The notes under the pieces are model-generated. The model worked only from the letters and a program-made list of their open reading frames with translations. It had not been told where the DNA came from and ran no database searches. Below are positions 36,684 to 50,600 of a DNA stretch of 64,000 nt, in pieces. The translations under genes and the position numbers were made by a program. Numbering within the stretch: position 1 is the first letter of the stretch; every line of letters begins with the position of its first letter. The stretch is from Stratiolaelaps scimitus (lineage: Eukaryota; Arthropoda; Arachnida; Mesostigmata; Laelapidae). The stretch covers positions 11,325,501 to 11,389,500 of the forward strand of contig JABWDB010000001.1 in assembly GCA_019614645.1 (NCBI GenBank). Direction: 5' to 3'.

Positions 36684-37582
36684 TCACAAGTTCGACAAAA
36701 TTGTACCTTTGTTTAATAACAATTTATTAACGCTGATACGATCGTGTTTGGTAGACACAACATTCCGCATCTCCTCCTGTGTTACTACGACGGATACAGA
36801 TCTAAATGTCAGGCTGCCGTAGATATGTTGTAAATCTACAGCAACTAGGTCGTACGCGTAATCATCCGGCTCTGTGTTTGGAAAGCGGCTTACGTCTACC
36901 AAGTACACCCATACTTCCTTAGTGCCCGTATTTGAGAACACATTTCTCATATCGATAAGAGCGTTCACCGTCTTTAGTACTAATGCGATTTCGTAAAGGA
37001 ATCCTCAGATAAGGTTTGCCATAGGCTAGGGTCAATTTCACCACTGCATAGATACGTTATTTCTTGTGTGCTAAAAATAGGGAGCTTTGTCAATGCAGCT
37101 TAAGCCACTCGATGGACTGATCTGAACAAATCTTTCAGCCTACGGCTATTGTGAAATGAAGGAAAGGCCTTCTACTCTATTCCTGGAAGCTGGAAAGGAA
37201 TTTTTCTTGTGCGACGTAAAGCCCGAGCGAGCTGACGCTCTTGGAATTGTAGTGCGATGTTGAACAGTTAAGTATATACTTCAAGGGTGCTCATTATCAC
37301 CATCGTACGGAGCAAATGCCAGTTAGCTAAATGCTAATGTAATTATTTGTGACATGTAGATTGAGGCGCAATTGAAGTGACAAACGTGCATCGGAGGTTC
37401 TTTCGAAAATTCAAAACTGGGAGCGCGCCATTTATAATTATTATGCATGGAGGCATATCAGTATACACTCTGCAATGTAGAATTAGAAAATCATATAGCT
37501 CATTCGACAATGCCGCCTTCTGAAGCATAGAGGTGTTTGAGTCAAATGTAATCTTGAGGTGCTCTGAACAGGTTGAATTCAA
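36684..37582 (-). pseudogene. Decayed coding sequence, origin unknown
   Basis: Two adjacent minus-strand frames (about 37,582-37,343 and 37,027-36,684) and the interval between them have protein-like composition quite unlike the surrounding shadow frames: mixed hydrophobic and polar residues with blocks such as EVWVYLVDVSRFPNTEP. Three or more stops and at least one frameshift interrupt it. There is no start codon context and no clear splice sites. It could be a relic of a transposon, of an integrated virus, or of a host gene; I recognise no family. Function is not expected. Confidence 0.35.
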
Positions 37583-39474
37583 GTCTTTAAAGTTTTAGAG
37601 ATGTCATATTTTAGGAAGCTATGAGGGGCTATGGAGGGTCTTGGACAATTCCAGCATTACTTGACCTTATGCACATCGTTTCTTGGCGTCGGCAACAAAT
37701 AGTAGAACAAACTATTAAACAAACCCAACGACGTTCAAGCCAACTTTATATTCTAGCAAGATGCTCAACTCTGTTAAATCTTAGCGTGTAACTGATGTGG
37801 TGAAGTGACGACCTAGATTTATGAATCGTAATCCCCGTAGTCTATGGTATCTGCATGGTTATATGATTTCAGGAAGGCAAGCATATGAACGCCGTTTGCT
37901 AATTTGTCAAAAACCGTACGTTAATTATAACTTCATATATCCACATATGTATGCCCTCTGGTGAAATCGTGATTCACTAGAAAAGATGGCTCAATATAAA
38001 GAACTATTTAAAAATGGAGAGATGCTTTCTATGGTTACTCTTATCGAATCAGCCTGCAGGGGATTAGAATATTACTTTACGTTTATTCAATAAGAACAAT
38101 AACACTCACAACGAATACGAATTATGTAAATATATACACACAATTTTCTTTTGTTGTTATTCAATAAGGACTGTTTTAGTTATTTTGCCTGTCTGTATGA
38201 TAGGTGAAAAGAGAGATTGAAATTACTAAATTATTAATCAAACAATAATAGAAATAATAATAGTCGAAATTATTGTCATATCCTTGAAAACACTTGCTTG
38301 TGCTCGACTATTGTGGCCGGATTCACTAATGAGAAATATCGTGGCTTACATCGGTTGCCTGCTTGGATACATAATCAGCCTGTCGAACTACAATCGGAAT
38401 AATGGTAGTGGTGCCTGCCCGGTAGTTGGCTCCTTCTCGAGCCGAGTGAGCGTCCCTCGCCAAGGGAAGGACCAGTTAGAAGGGCGTAATCGAAACTAAT
38501 GGGCACGCTGCACCATGTTCAGCAGACGCCTCGGTGGAGGCTTCCACTGATCTGCCTTCGTTTGGCCTAATTTAATATAGCCGTTTGTAGAACCACAACG
38601 GCGACAGTGGCGAAACTAGCGAGTGAAATTATCTTTAGAATCGATTTTTTTCTTTATTCGATTATATTACGTTGACATCGAATAAATGAATGAATCGTAC
38701 TTTCTGTTTGGTCCAATGAAGCAGCTTGTGCAGCTATGAGTACATATGTACATATATATTATATATATATATTGGAAGGAGTCCGATGCAATATCAGGTG
38801 AAAACGCAGCCATGACAATGAAGTCGTCTAGCGAATCACCATACGTTCGGGCCTGGGCTGCCGAGCGCACTCGTCGGACCCGATCAACAAGGGAATTGCT
38901 CGGCTTGTTACAGTTAAATGATGTTATGTGGAGACGAAAAAGCCTGTTCTGTTCATTTCAATATGTATAATATTTTTAATATAACATGTTTATAATATTT
39001 TTAATTACCGATTAATGTTACATATAATATGTTAGTATATTATTATTTTTTTTGTTATTTAGAACATTGTGTAAGAACTATTGTTGTTCAGCGATGAGAT
39101 CGTTGAGCAACGTTTAAAAGACAAAACTGAGTAGAAGAGGCGCTCTTGACTTTTGGCAGTGGTTTCACGCTTATCATCAAAAAGGAGCCAAACGTGCCGA
39201 CTACTCCATGCTCAGCTATCAGCCGAATGATCGTTTAGCTGTTAATCATTGGATTCATTTGATGCTTATAACTACCTAACGAGGTTACAGTTATTGTAAG
39301 ATATACTATGTCAATGTTATGATCATTCTCAGAAGTCTTCCTTCTGAGCCCATTGACTATGCTAACAAGTCAAAGAGAGACCTTCCTTTAACTTCGGCAG
39401 TACTCTCGAATTGTCTACTTCCATCTAGTGTTTCCATCGGAGTCGTCTGATTTTAGAACGCATTCATCGATTTT

Positions 39475-39700
39475 TTTTTCTTAAATGTGATTCAGCTTTC
39501 AGTCTATAATTACTCAAAAAGTGCTGTGTGTCATCGTATAATTGAGCCATTGTGGCGTCCTAGTCAAATCATTTCGGACGATGGTTCTTTCACTCGAGCA
39601 CAAAAGAAAATATCGTATTTTGTGATCGTCAACATTGTCGAAGTCGGCTGCTTAGATTCACTCAGTCAAAGGCCTTTTCAAAGTCGGCGAAGACATGACT
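39475..39700 (-). mobile_element. LINE reverse-transcriptase relic
   Basis: On the minus strand, 39,694-39,643 reads VFADFEKAFD, then a stop, then VNLSSRL: the conserved DFEKAFD-VN motif of the palm region of non-LTR reverse transcriptases. In the same frame, after more stops, it reads MAQLYDD, which fits the usual I-x-LYxx block about 50 residues later. The many stops show a dead copy. Weak similarity may continue upstream to about 39,860. Confidence 0.6.
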
Positions 39701-42447
39701 AGAGTCTAGGGTCGTCAAATTCCACGAACTTTTGAACTCGCCGGCCGAACGTCTCGTTTGACAGCTGGACAAATTGACTTCGCCAAGATTCGTTCATGAC
39801 AAGGGACGGAAAAGACCGTACGCGAATGGAACTCACCGGGACTTCAAATAGGGAGGAGTGGAAATAATTTCCTATAGTTAGTCTCGAAAATAATTATTAA
39901 ACGAAGGACTGTCTCTCACTCACAATGGTTGTTTACCTAGCTGCGTTGAACTACTATCCTTGAAGCGGTTACTCGACGCAAGCAACGCCGGGGATTTGGA
40001 ACACTGCGACGAAATGGTAACGAGCAACTTGTGTCAATTATTACCTGTAGTTTCCGATTTGAATTTCTTTGCTTCATATTGGAACGGCGTGCAACAATGA
40101 CTGTAAGATTAACGAAAATTTAACAAAAATGAACCGAGTCTCATTAATCTTTCCAGCCACAGCGTCTAACCCAGACTTTACCCAATGCTCTAATTATCCC
40201 CAGTGTTGTACACCAGCAATATGTATGGGTATGGATGTTTTGGAGAGGGTTCGCGCATTGAGATCTACCATTACGCATGTTAGAAACGAGTGGCTGTTGA
40301 GTTACGTACAAAGAGCAGCTGACGTGATGTGACGTCGGAGGTTTTTGCACAATGAACAATCTCAGTAAATGTATCAGTATACCGTGTTTTCGGTCGCTAA
40401 TGCATAGACACATTACGTCGTACATTACGCTAAAGCACGCCCTTTAACCAGTTGATTGGCACATATAATATTTTACATTGACCGAAGCGAAACATTACTT
40501 CCAGCGAACACGAAGATCAGGATCCAAATTTTGTTATCCACCTTCCTTAGAGGGGTATTGGCCACTTTTATCCGCCTGTTGAGTAACTACACAAAACATA
40601 CGAGATGAAAGCAAAACATTGTACCCGGAAGTTGTACTCTGACCGGTGCTTCGTCGAACAGCTAAGAAGAAACTTATGTAGCCGGACAATGTATACAGAT
40701 ATAGATCTGCGCATTTATCCGGACACCGTTCGATTACAGACAAGCTGACACTGCAAAATGTGAACCTCCGCTATACAGAGATATATCGATGTTGACGTGT
40801 GCGGTAACTGCGATAACGTCTCCAACACAGGAAACTGCAACTTTGGACCTTTTGAATGGCGCCCCCCATTAACGGACGGAACTGCGGGGGAGTCGGGCTC
40901 CCAGCGTCACAGGGGTGTAACGTTTGGCATTCCTTTTAGTGGCGCTATTGCCCGCGTCTATTCTGCTCAACGCTGTAGTGCGCGAATACAGCTTCGTCCG
41001 TGGGGGGCCGATGAACTAACGGACCGCTGGGGTGAGGGGTGACTGAGCATTGTGATGTTCTACTCACTTTCCGTGGTAGTATGCAACGTTTCCGAGTTGC
41101 TCCTTATCCCTGCCGTCACTATCGAGAGGTTAGGTGGGATATTGAACTCGTTTTCCAATATAGCCACTCTACAGAAGAGCAAGGCAATAATATCGTAAAG
41201 AGGCGTGCTGCTTGCCTTGCTGCTGGCGGTGGTGAAGGTGGCCTCCGGTGGATGTGGTGGCCAGCCCCCACCTGTCCACGTGTGTCATCAATCTCGAGCG
41301 CAAACATGTTTACCGTGACTTCGCCGATTCTGCGATAGTAAGGCAGAATGGCATATGTTACATCACTAGGCCACTAGCCATTAGTATTAGCTATCCTACG
41401 ACCACGACAGCCACGCCTATTTCTATGATTCCACGACCAGCTTCTGAGTTCATAAGACCTGAGATCTCTAGTCGAAACAGGAGGATAGCAAAGGACCCTG
41501 CCGGTACGGAGTGAGGCTTGGCCGTTATAAAACTTGAATGAATTGCTCGCCGACCTGAAATCGTACCTTGCATATTGTGCAGTACCAACGAGACCAATTT
41601 CATCCTCTGAAAAAAAAAAGTACCAACGAGACGAAACTGTTCGCGTGAGCGTCCATACCGTAGAACCGCTAATGGCGGCCGTACGACGCCAAACGCAAAT
41701 TCGAACAAAACGTAGAAACTACGCTAGGCAGTCTGCCATTCGCAGTCTACCGGCAAAGTCTGTGTGCTGACCCCTACTCAAGACTATAATAAATCATGCC
41801 CGCTGCTAAATCGTTTATAGTCTCGCTGTATGCGACGACACAGAGGAGCTGGCGGACGTTGCTGCGGAAGAAAGTAGAACGAACATCAAATGGGAGACAG
41901 GCACAATGATGATGACGACGACGAACGTTGTGGAAGCGGCTGATGAACGAAGTTTCGCCTCGGCGTTCTATAGATAATATTTATAATGATTTTGCAGATG
42001 TCGTGTTTATTTTTATCTATGAAGAAGAAAGACATAGTTGCCTTGGCAATTCTTTTGGCCCAGCCCCATAGGCACGAGATGTTTCATCAAGCGGCACCAC
42101 GCGCATTAATTGTCGGCACACATTCGAGAAGGGCTCCACCCACAATGAACGACGTCGAACTGTACTTACGCGCTGCAGCACAGCACAGCTGCTCTATAAA
42201 GGGTTGCGGTTCTCTATGGAGCAGTCAGGCGACGAAGATCTGCCTGAAGACGAAAGGGAGCAAATTTGACACGAGAAAATTCGAGTACCGAGTTGTCAAG
42301 ACTAATAAAAGATGTACTACTACTATATATGTAGTAATGATTGTGCGCTACTGCAGATCTTGTACGGCTTGCGATTAGATTATGCGCAGGGTCACAAATC
42401 ATTGAGAATGGTGATTTGATTTTGTTGCCTACCTAGAAGGTGGCACG

Positions 42448-42497
42448 TGCTTATCTAGAAAGGAGATAGACGTGCTTATCTAAAAAGGGGATAGACG
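42448..42497 (+). repeat. Two-copy 25-bp tandem duplication
   Basis: The unit beginning CGTGCTTATCTAGAAAGGAG is repeated once with two substitutions (TCTAAAAAGGGG). Too short to say more. Confidence 0.75.
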
Positions 42498-43230
42498 CTG
42501 CCAAAGATTCTTATGCCGCGAAGACTTGAAAGCATCCAGCCAGCCTAGATTCCACTGTGTGTGCAAGCAGTTACCATGTCACTCTCATTGAAATAAAACA
42601 GCTGCCTCTGCGTACACTCAGTGTAAGGTTTCCACAAAAGTCCCCGGTTGGGTGGTATGTAAACGCATTGGGAGACAATGACAAATCATTTATAAATGTC
42701 TATTATTCTGGCGGGCATCAATACGTGAGACAATACTTAAGGACACGATATCCCGCTAACGTTCTAGTTACAGATGGTTGCTTTTTTAGGAAAAAATTCG
42801 ATATTTTTTCCATAAAAATCGAGCCGCCGACCTGTAGCACAATATTGACTATGCGCATCACTTTAGGGCGGCAGCCAGAGTAGCGAATCTGGGCGTACTA
42901 AATTTATCGGTTCGTGAGGAGTTCTAATATAACCCTGCGTTGTTTGATATTTTCCGAGTTCGAATTTCCTACACAAGGGGATTCCACCGAACCACTTCGG
43001 TCCACTAAGCAGCATTTGGCCTCGTCCAGAGCAAATTCAGGATGGGGAGCTATCGGCACACAGAGTGGCCTATCGCGCTTCGTCAGATCTATCGTTAATG
43101 TGCAACGATGCCAACGTCAATCCCTTGTAGGGTTGGCGTTCGTGGCTTAGATATCAATACCCACCACGGGCGGACACCACTGAAGCGAGAGCCACGTCAG
43201 CCTATTCTCACGCAACGGCTAGTCACACAC

Positions 43231-43267
43231 CTATATATATATATAAAGAGAGAGAGCGAGAGAGAGA
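43231..43267 (+). repeat. Compound (TA)n(GA)n microsatellite
   Basis: A TA run followed by AAA and a GA run with one CG interruption; same strand order as the other compound tracts. Confidence 0.85.
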
Positions 43268-45479
43268 TATCAATATACCTATAGATATCGAGATGCAGAG
43301 TTGCTCTCAGTGGTTTATGGGTTTGGGGACAGGGTTAGACGGAGGCCGGCTTACCGTCAACCCGCTCGGACTATCTGTAGTCGCGTACAACATGGACGGG
43401 ATGAATACCATTAGCAATATATAGCCACAAGCATTATTACTCTGTCCCCTCTGCGTTGCAGGCGCTACAGGCCATTGGATGCTATTGTCGTTCTCATCCA
43501 CAGGACAACTTCTGCGCTAAATGTGACGTTGTCTTCCAACCCTAACACTCAAACGAACTCAACGAACGACGACCTCGAATCGAGTCGTTCAGGACGAAGG
43601 CGGGCGGATGTATTGTCACTGTCGGAGGCGGGGGCGTAGAACAAATGTCTGTGCTGACACTCGCGCTGCATGATTATGTGCGACTATGGGAGATACGACC
43701 TCACACCCATCACCGTCAGTCTGAATAGGAAGACTAAACCTCACAGCGGCAGCCTTAGCTCGGCAGCCCGAAGCCAGATGGCAGTTCAAAGAATCATCTC
43801 ATCCTGCTAATTTGCAGGTAGGCTGCTTTAATGAATGGTGCACTGATGAGTCAATTTACAGGATTACCGGAAATTCAAGCAGGGCGTTTCTCCTCCTTCT
43901 GTTGCAATTGGCGGATATTTTTTCTTGTGAACATTATTATTCTATATTCATATTCTTAGAAAAGAACATGTGTTTTTTTTTATCTTGCTTTTTCGATGCT
44001 AAGAGCGGACTTCCTGCCACCATTCACATCGTATAGGTCACATGGGTCCCACGTACTCATCTATCGATTGCCTGACCGGATGAAAGACTCCTCAAAATAC
44101 TATGGCCCGCATAGCTAAGTGGCTTGCGCCAGTGCAAAGACGAGATTAAATCAAGGGATCTTGAATTAGAGTGCTTCGTGCCAGCCACAGCGTCAACCGT
44201 TAGAGGCAAGGTTGCCAACGTTAAGTGATCTTAAACTGCTATTGTATAGATTCCTACGTGTATCACTTAGTGTAGTGGTGGAGTTAAGAAATTCAAACGT
44301 GCCCCTGGTAGCACGGCCGAATTAGCAAGAACCTTCAATCTTGAGAACCTTCCTACTTATGCAAGCGTGCTCCATATGTACCAAATCGACCTCGATTATA
44401 ATATTAGTGGTTATTAGTGACTTGTACAATAAGCAACGAGGCTAGAAAGAGATTGGGTGGCCTCTGAGGGATACGCCCCAAGCTAATTTCGTCGAACATT
44501 TTATGGAAATTACGCATTGGAATGCCGAGAAGTGTCCCCCCCTCCGAATTGAAACATGCCATCTGGCCGACACGGATTGCTTCAGGCAGCTCGCTATGCG
44601 CCCATTAACTCGAATGCTTTCGACGTGTTGGCTGTTTTTGGTATTGTTTTTTTTTTGTTAACTACCTTCCAAATTAATAAACAGTCTTGCGAATGAAAAC
44701 GTCTCCACTGCAATTTGAAAAGTATTAGACTTTTTATTAGTTAAACGTTGCTGACATTAGTTTGTCTGTCTGTATGTCTGTCGTTGTGTCTCTCTTGCTT
44801 TCGTTCCTCCTCTACTTAACATTATTGTTGTTGTTAACTGAAAATGCCATTGGTGTATTGTGCTAAGCATCGTGCTGTTGTCCGTTGTTGTCTTCGTATC
44901 GATTGATGGTACTTTGCTAACTTATTGTATGTGTATAATAGAATAACCGAGATCAACCAACCAAGAGCCGAGAGTCGTGACTGATGCTTTATTAACAAGT
45001 AAGAAACACAACAACGAATAACGAAGGAACAATTAATGAAATAGACAATGTTTCAATGCGGAGATCATTAATGTCGCTCGCTGTCGTCGGGCTATGCGAC
45101 TTCTCAAGCTAGCCCTCATCGTTACCGTGGAATTGCAGCCTATAGGCTGACGATAATCACGTAACAAGATCGTGTCAGTCGTGTCAATATGACTCGTGTG
45201 TACGGATGAGAAATACGATTACGTATACATTCATCTGTATGCGCCTGTATCGCCGACATATGCTTTAATTTCACCTATAGCTGGCTCTCTCTCTCTCTTC
45301 AACGAACCCCTCCCAGTGGAGGTGACTTCAAGCCAGTTGTATTATATATACATTTTGCCGTATGTAGAACGTTCATTATTTTTGAATTAGCGCGTGCCAC
45401 ACTCCCTCCCGCCATCAGGTGTAGGGTTGCTGCACAATTGTATAAGGTGTGCGGCGGTCATTTCCGGACAGCGGCTGCA

Positions 45480-47050
45480 GCAGAGGTAAAAGGTCCAAGA
45501 ACAGTGTCAAGGAAAGGAAAGGTGAGGTGAGTCAGCGTCGGTGTGCCATTCGGTTGCCACGGACGTACCTACGGTGCTGGGTAGCAGCAGTAGTCGCTAC
45601 CGTTGGCAACGGAACGTGAATTGAGGAAAGGCGAACAGGGTCGCCCTGAGCAGTTGACCAGTGGCGGATGCCGAGGGCGACGGCGACCGACAGCCCAGAT
45701 TGAGTAGGAAATAATATCACAACCGGGTAGTTATAGTCGTCGTAGCAGTAGCAGCGGTAGCAATAGCAGCAAAGGCGCTGCTGGTTGTAACAGAAAAGAA
45801 CGAAGTATACGTAGTCCGGTAAGTGTCCGAGGGGATGAAAACAAGGGACGGACGATGGTGTTCGAGGAAAGGGGTGGTACGAGGACCAGGCTGACCCAGC
45901 GCACAGGTTCCCGTCGAGGCGGGGCTGGTAGCTCAAAGAGGAAATAGGTGGTAAAGAGAAGGCTGGTAAAGACGAGATAGAGAACGAAAGAAAGGACGCG
46001 AAGGTCGAATGGAAGAGAAGAAGCTAGACGGCGTGGAGGAGGGGGAGGAGCAGGAGCTCCGAAACACGGCGACTATGGGCAAGAGAGGTGCGACGGAGCG
46101 CGCTCGAACAAACCCAACGTTGCAGGTGGACAGGAGAAAGTGAAATGGAAACAGTGAGTGGACAGTCGGTCAATCAGTTAGTCAGCTAGCAGCAGCAGCA
46201 GCAGTAGCAGGGCAAAGAGCGCCGCGACAACACAACGAGAGTGAAGGGAAGTCGGAGCAGAAAGCTAGAAGAAAAGGAAGAAGTAGAAAAGTAAAATAGG
46301 GAGAAAAGCACTGTATCTTGGAAGCAAACGAACACAAGTGGAATGACGGGGAACGGCGAATGAATTGGACATTGCCTCTCCCGCAACCTCTCTCTGCCTA
46401 GGGAGCGACCCTCGGAAGGGGATGAGGGCCGATTGGTAGGCAGGATGAAGGTGATACGAAATAACGAGAAAAAGAAAACGAGAATAGAGATAGGAGAGAT
46501 AGGGACAGAAAGAAGGAGAGAGAAGACACCCAGCTAGGGGCAGCAGGCCAGAAAGTAGGTGGTTCGGTCTGGCTAGGTAGAGGAAACGAACCAAACGGGT
46601 ACGTAGAGAACGCAGTGGCAGGCGGGCATCGTCTTTGGCCAGATGGAATAGCACAATGGCGAGGACTTGTAAGCGAGATTTAAGCGAAGGTTGGCTACCA
46701 CTGCTCGTCGCGCGACCGACTGTGGGCCTGGCGCCGGAACAGGAAATGTAGACTCGTTTTAGTTTAGAACACGTTGCTGGCGCTGCCAGCGCCGCCGTTC
46801 GAACCGGCAGCAACACCAAACTATTATAGGAAGGAGACCTGTCCATGGACGGAACGGTCCACGCGATCTTTCTTTGGCCAGTGGCGGATCTCGCTGCAGC
46901 TCCACAAGGGGAAAAGAGTGCATGAAGTGGATAGGACTTGAGCGCGAGAAGAGTAATAGGCAGAAGTCGATTTCACACCGATAAGTTTTCAACGACGAAG
47001 GAGTCAAATCGATCGGCTTTAGCTAACTCTTTAGTGAGATGATACAACCA
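45480..47050. other. Purine-rich (+ strand) block
   Basis: The plus strand is dominated by A and G, with CAG and GAA triplets, for about 1.6 kb. The long minus-strand frames here (for example 46,846-46,265) are Leu/Ser/Pro/Phe-rich, as any reading of a pyrimidine strand would be, and look non-coding. An untranslated exon on either strand is possible. Confidence 0.4.
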
Positions 47051-47639
47051 CCTCCGATACAGACAATGGGTTCGTGGAGAGCAGAGCCGTGAATTAAGTG
47101 ACACTCTGAAGTTCGGAGGCTATTCTCTATTTGGTACACATTCGGAAGGGATCACCCATCCAAGGTCAATACCGACACTGACTCGAATGACTCCGATATT
47201 CGAAGGTCAAACAAAGTCTTCTGTGAAACCACTTCGGCGTTGATCTGAGCGCATACAGATTGAATGTAACAAAGAGACGCACATCAATCGCAAAGTTGAG
47301 CAGAACAACCGGAGGGAGACGAATACAGTTTAAAAGGTATTTTAGTTTTGTGCTAACTAAACTTTTGTGGCACTGTACCTTTGCAAGAACGATTCAGCCC
47401 CAGCCCATTAACTTAGTTTTGTGGAACTAACCAAAATAGAAAGGGAGAAAAAATAATAAAAATATACAATACCGAGAAAAGTTGTCTTTCAACATTTAGA
47501 GGTATCGCAATTGTAACGTGACGCGCCATAAAAGGACACCCTGGCCCTGATACGGCCTGCTTACTTGGACTCACAGATGGTATTCTTTTTGACATCATCG
47601 AACACAATACTAAGCGACTCGTCACGGCGTCTTCGACGT

Positions 47640-50600
47640 GACGAAATGGTGTTTCACGTCTGACAATGTTATGATGTGTCTGTCTGTGTGTGATTGTTAA
47701 TTATGCTGTTGTGTATAACAACGATGTTAGAATTACAACGCCCTCATCATGAATGTTGTTGTTGTTGTCACCATTATTCTCCCTCCTGGTCAATGTCAAT
47801 TCGTACCGCTTTCTGTTCGTAAATTGTTATTTCTATGGCGTTGGGTTGCTCTTCTTCCTCATATATATATATATATATATATAATACTTCTGGCTGCCCA
47901 GATCGCTGTTGCCCATAGTCGTTGGGTGGTTGTTCTTCACGTTTATCTGTTTGTAATTCGTGGAAGTCCCAAGTCTGTGCCGACCTGCTGTCATTTACCG
48001 TATTTTTATTATATAATAGCCCCTGTATATCTAACATATCAGCGTCAAATACGTTTATGTCTGCGAGTGTGGGCGTATGTCTCAACATAATGCTTGAATT
48101 GAAATGCACTTGCACCGATCTCTGGCTTGAATCTCTCGTGTCTTATCTGTGTTTCTTGATGTGTTTCACCTCTTAGCTGACGCCGCCGCCGCCGCCGCAG
48201 GGTCATCTGGACATGACCGGCCAGATAAGGCGAGGACCGCTCTGCCTGCTGATCAGCATCAAATATGTGTTGCAATCGGTACCTCGACGTTGTGTGGCTC
48301 AGTTATCATATTCAGTATGGCAATAATAAACATAATACTTATCGTTACCATCAGCATTGTTCCTCTCAATAATAATAGTAATAATCATAATATTATTAAT
48401 AAAGTACGCAGTGTATGCCTCTCATCTGAGTCATTCATTAGTTGCTCATTAACTTGTTATTTTCCCTCAATTTTACTCTAATAATAAAAGTAAGAATTAC
48501 AATAATTTGTTGTTGTTGTTGTCCATGTTATTTTGTATTGTTTTGTTATCATGATATTGTTCTTGCAGAGACGTTCAGTAGTGCTTGATCAGAAAATGCC
48601 CTACTTCTCATGTATAATATCAGCTTTGAATCAATCATGTTCATCATAAATTTTCATCAGTTCCATCTCGATGTTTCCCTCACAACTTGTTTTTGGGGGG
48701 AAATTTTTTCGCTCTCTTTTGTTGATCCAATCCCATGTAGAGATAAATCACGTAACTGTGTTGAATGTCCTGAGTCAGTCATTGTTTATTATTATTATAG
48801 CCTTCTTCATCATCTTTTAGCTCTTCATCAATTGTCCTCTTAGTCGTCCCCGAAATCGTAATGCTCATCGATAATGTAATTATAATAATAGTAATAATAA
48901 TATTCAATCAATCTCAGTCACTGTATGCATCATTACGTATTTATATATATAGTTCTATAAACAGCTCAGGGCCTCCCTGATCATCATCATCATCATCCAC
49001 AATGAGAGATCACATTCCAAATAGTCGAAATAGTGACTAACGTGTTAATTATTTTGTTAATTATAGTCCTCAATCATTACTCGATAAATCCGTAATCGGC
49101 AATAATCATTCACAGCTCATTCATGTTATTAGTATTATCAGTATTATTACTATCGTGAATTATCATCATTTTACTGTTACTGTTGCTGCTGTGGTTCTTA
49201 GCTTTGTGGTCTTTATTACTATTATTAATCATTTTATTATAATCAGTTACAGTTTTCGTCTTATTAATTACGCTTATTATTACGGGTTATTTGCAATCGG
49301 TAATTAATTCGTAATTACGAACGCGAATAGTATCACACGGTGCGATGAGCTCATAGACGTAATCGTATCAGTATTATTATTCTTATAATTGTTGTTGCTT
49401 TTATTAATGATTAATTATTTGTAATGTCATTGTTGTTGATATTATCTTGTTGTTGATCGTTGTCGGGTTCTTTCTGCTGTGTTTTCTTGTCGTGTAACTA
49501 TTTTGTTATTATTACATTTATTACAATGATCATTCTGAATACTGTTATTGTTATGATTATTATCAGTAATAGTTGTATTACTGTAGTTTCAAATCTTCCA
49601 TTCGTTCATGTCCATATCTATCAATGTCTATGGTGGAATCAAGATCTGCAAAAAGGGTCGAAAATTGTCAACAACATTGTTGGTGTTTCTGTTTGCGCCG
49701 TCATTTTGTCATTGTTTTTCTTCCCGTGTCCGTTTTTTTTTCATCATGGGGGTGATTATTACGTTATATGAAACCATATTTCGTCAACAGCTGCTGCTAC
49801 TACTAATCAGGGTGGTGATGCTGTCATCAGATGTTGACATACCGGTCCCAGTCGGTCTGTTCAGTCGTTCAGTGCGGCGTCCAAACCATTATTACTATCG
49901 GTGTATGGTAGATTCGCATTCATCATTTGTCGGTAGTGGTTGTAGTAGTAATAATAGTAATAACCATAATAATAATAATGATGCTTGTAAATAGTAATCT
50001 TTATTTTTTCTCTCTCTTTCTCTCTCTCTCTCTCTCTGCTCTAAATTACGATTCCTCTTTTCTTCCAGAACAATGATATATATATGTATTTACATATATA
50101 CCATTGCTCGCCACTCGAATCATGCCACCGTCATTATCGTATTAGTCAATCACTCTTCGTAGTAACCGTTTCTAGTATTTGGACTGTGATGATTAGGTGT
50201 GGGACGAGATGCTTTGCTTGTCTGCTGAGTTCCCGACCTTTGCAGGAGTTGGTTTTCGCGTTGCTTTGTGTTTGCAATCGAACCACCGAAGCAATCGGGC
50301 GGAATTGATTCTGAATAGATTCCCGGAGGTATAGCTGGCTGGCGTACGTGTCACATCCCGAGCCAAATATGGTCTGTACACGCTTAGCGAGATGCTCATT
50401 TTGCCAGAAATCTTTGTGTCTGGGTTCCTAGCTCGGCCGGGGTTCCGATGTTACTGACTCGGCTGGATTTGGTTAAGAAACCACTTATTAACCAACGCAT
50501 CCGTAATAGTTAGTTGCTATATACTCTCATTGTTGTGAGTGGGGGGGTCTCTCTCTCTCTCTCATTCCCTTCGTTTTGTCTGTCATCCCCGTGGCCTTTT

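Larger units (their letters stand above)
34300..45400. other. Intergenic region, few features
   Basis: Apart from the GC-richer island, the decayed coding sequence at 36.7-37.6 kb, the reverse-transcriptase relic at 39.5 kb, the microsatellite at 43.23 kb and a short tandem duplication at 42.45 kb, I see nothing I can support. Open frames at 40.8-41.5, 42.0-42.4 and 42.56-42.88 kb lack family resemblance and a convincing splice framework. Confidence 0.5.

Noticed and set aside
46265..46846. 193-codon minus-strand frame
   Set aside because: Leu/Ser/Pro/Phe composition follows from a pyrimidine-rich strand, and overlapping frames look the same.
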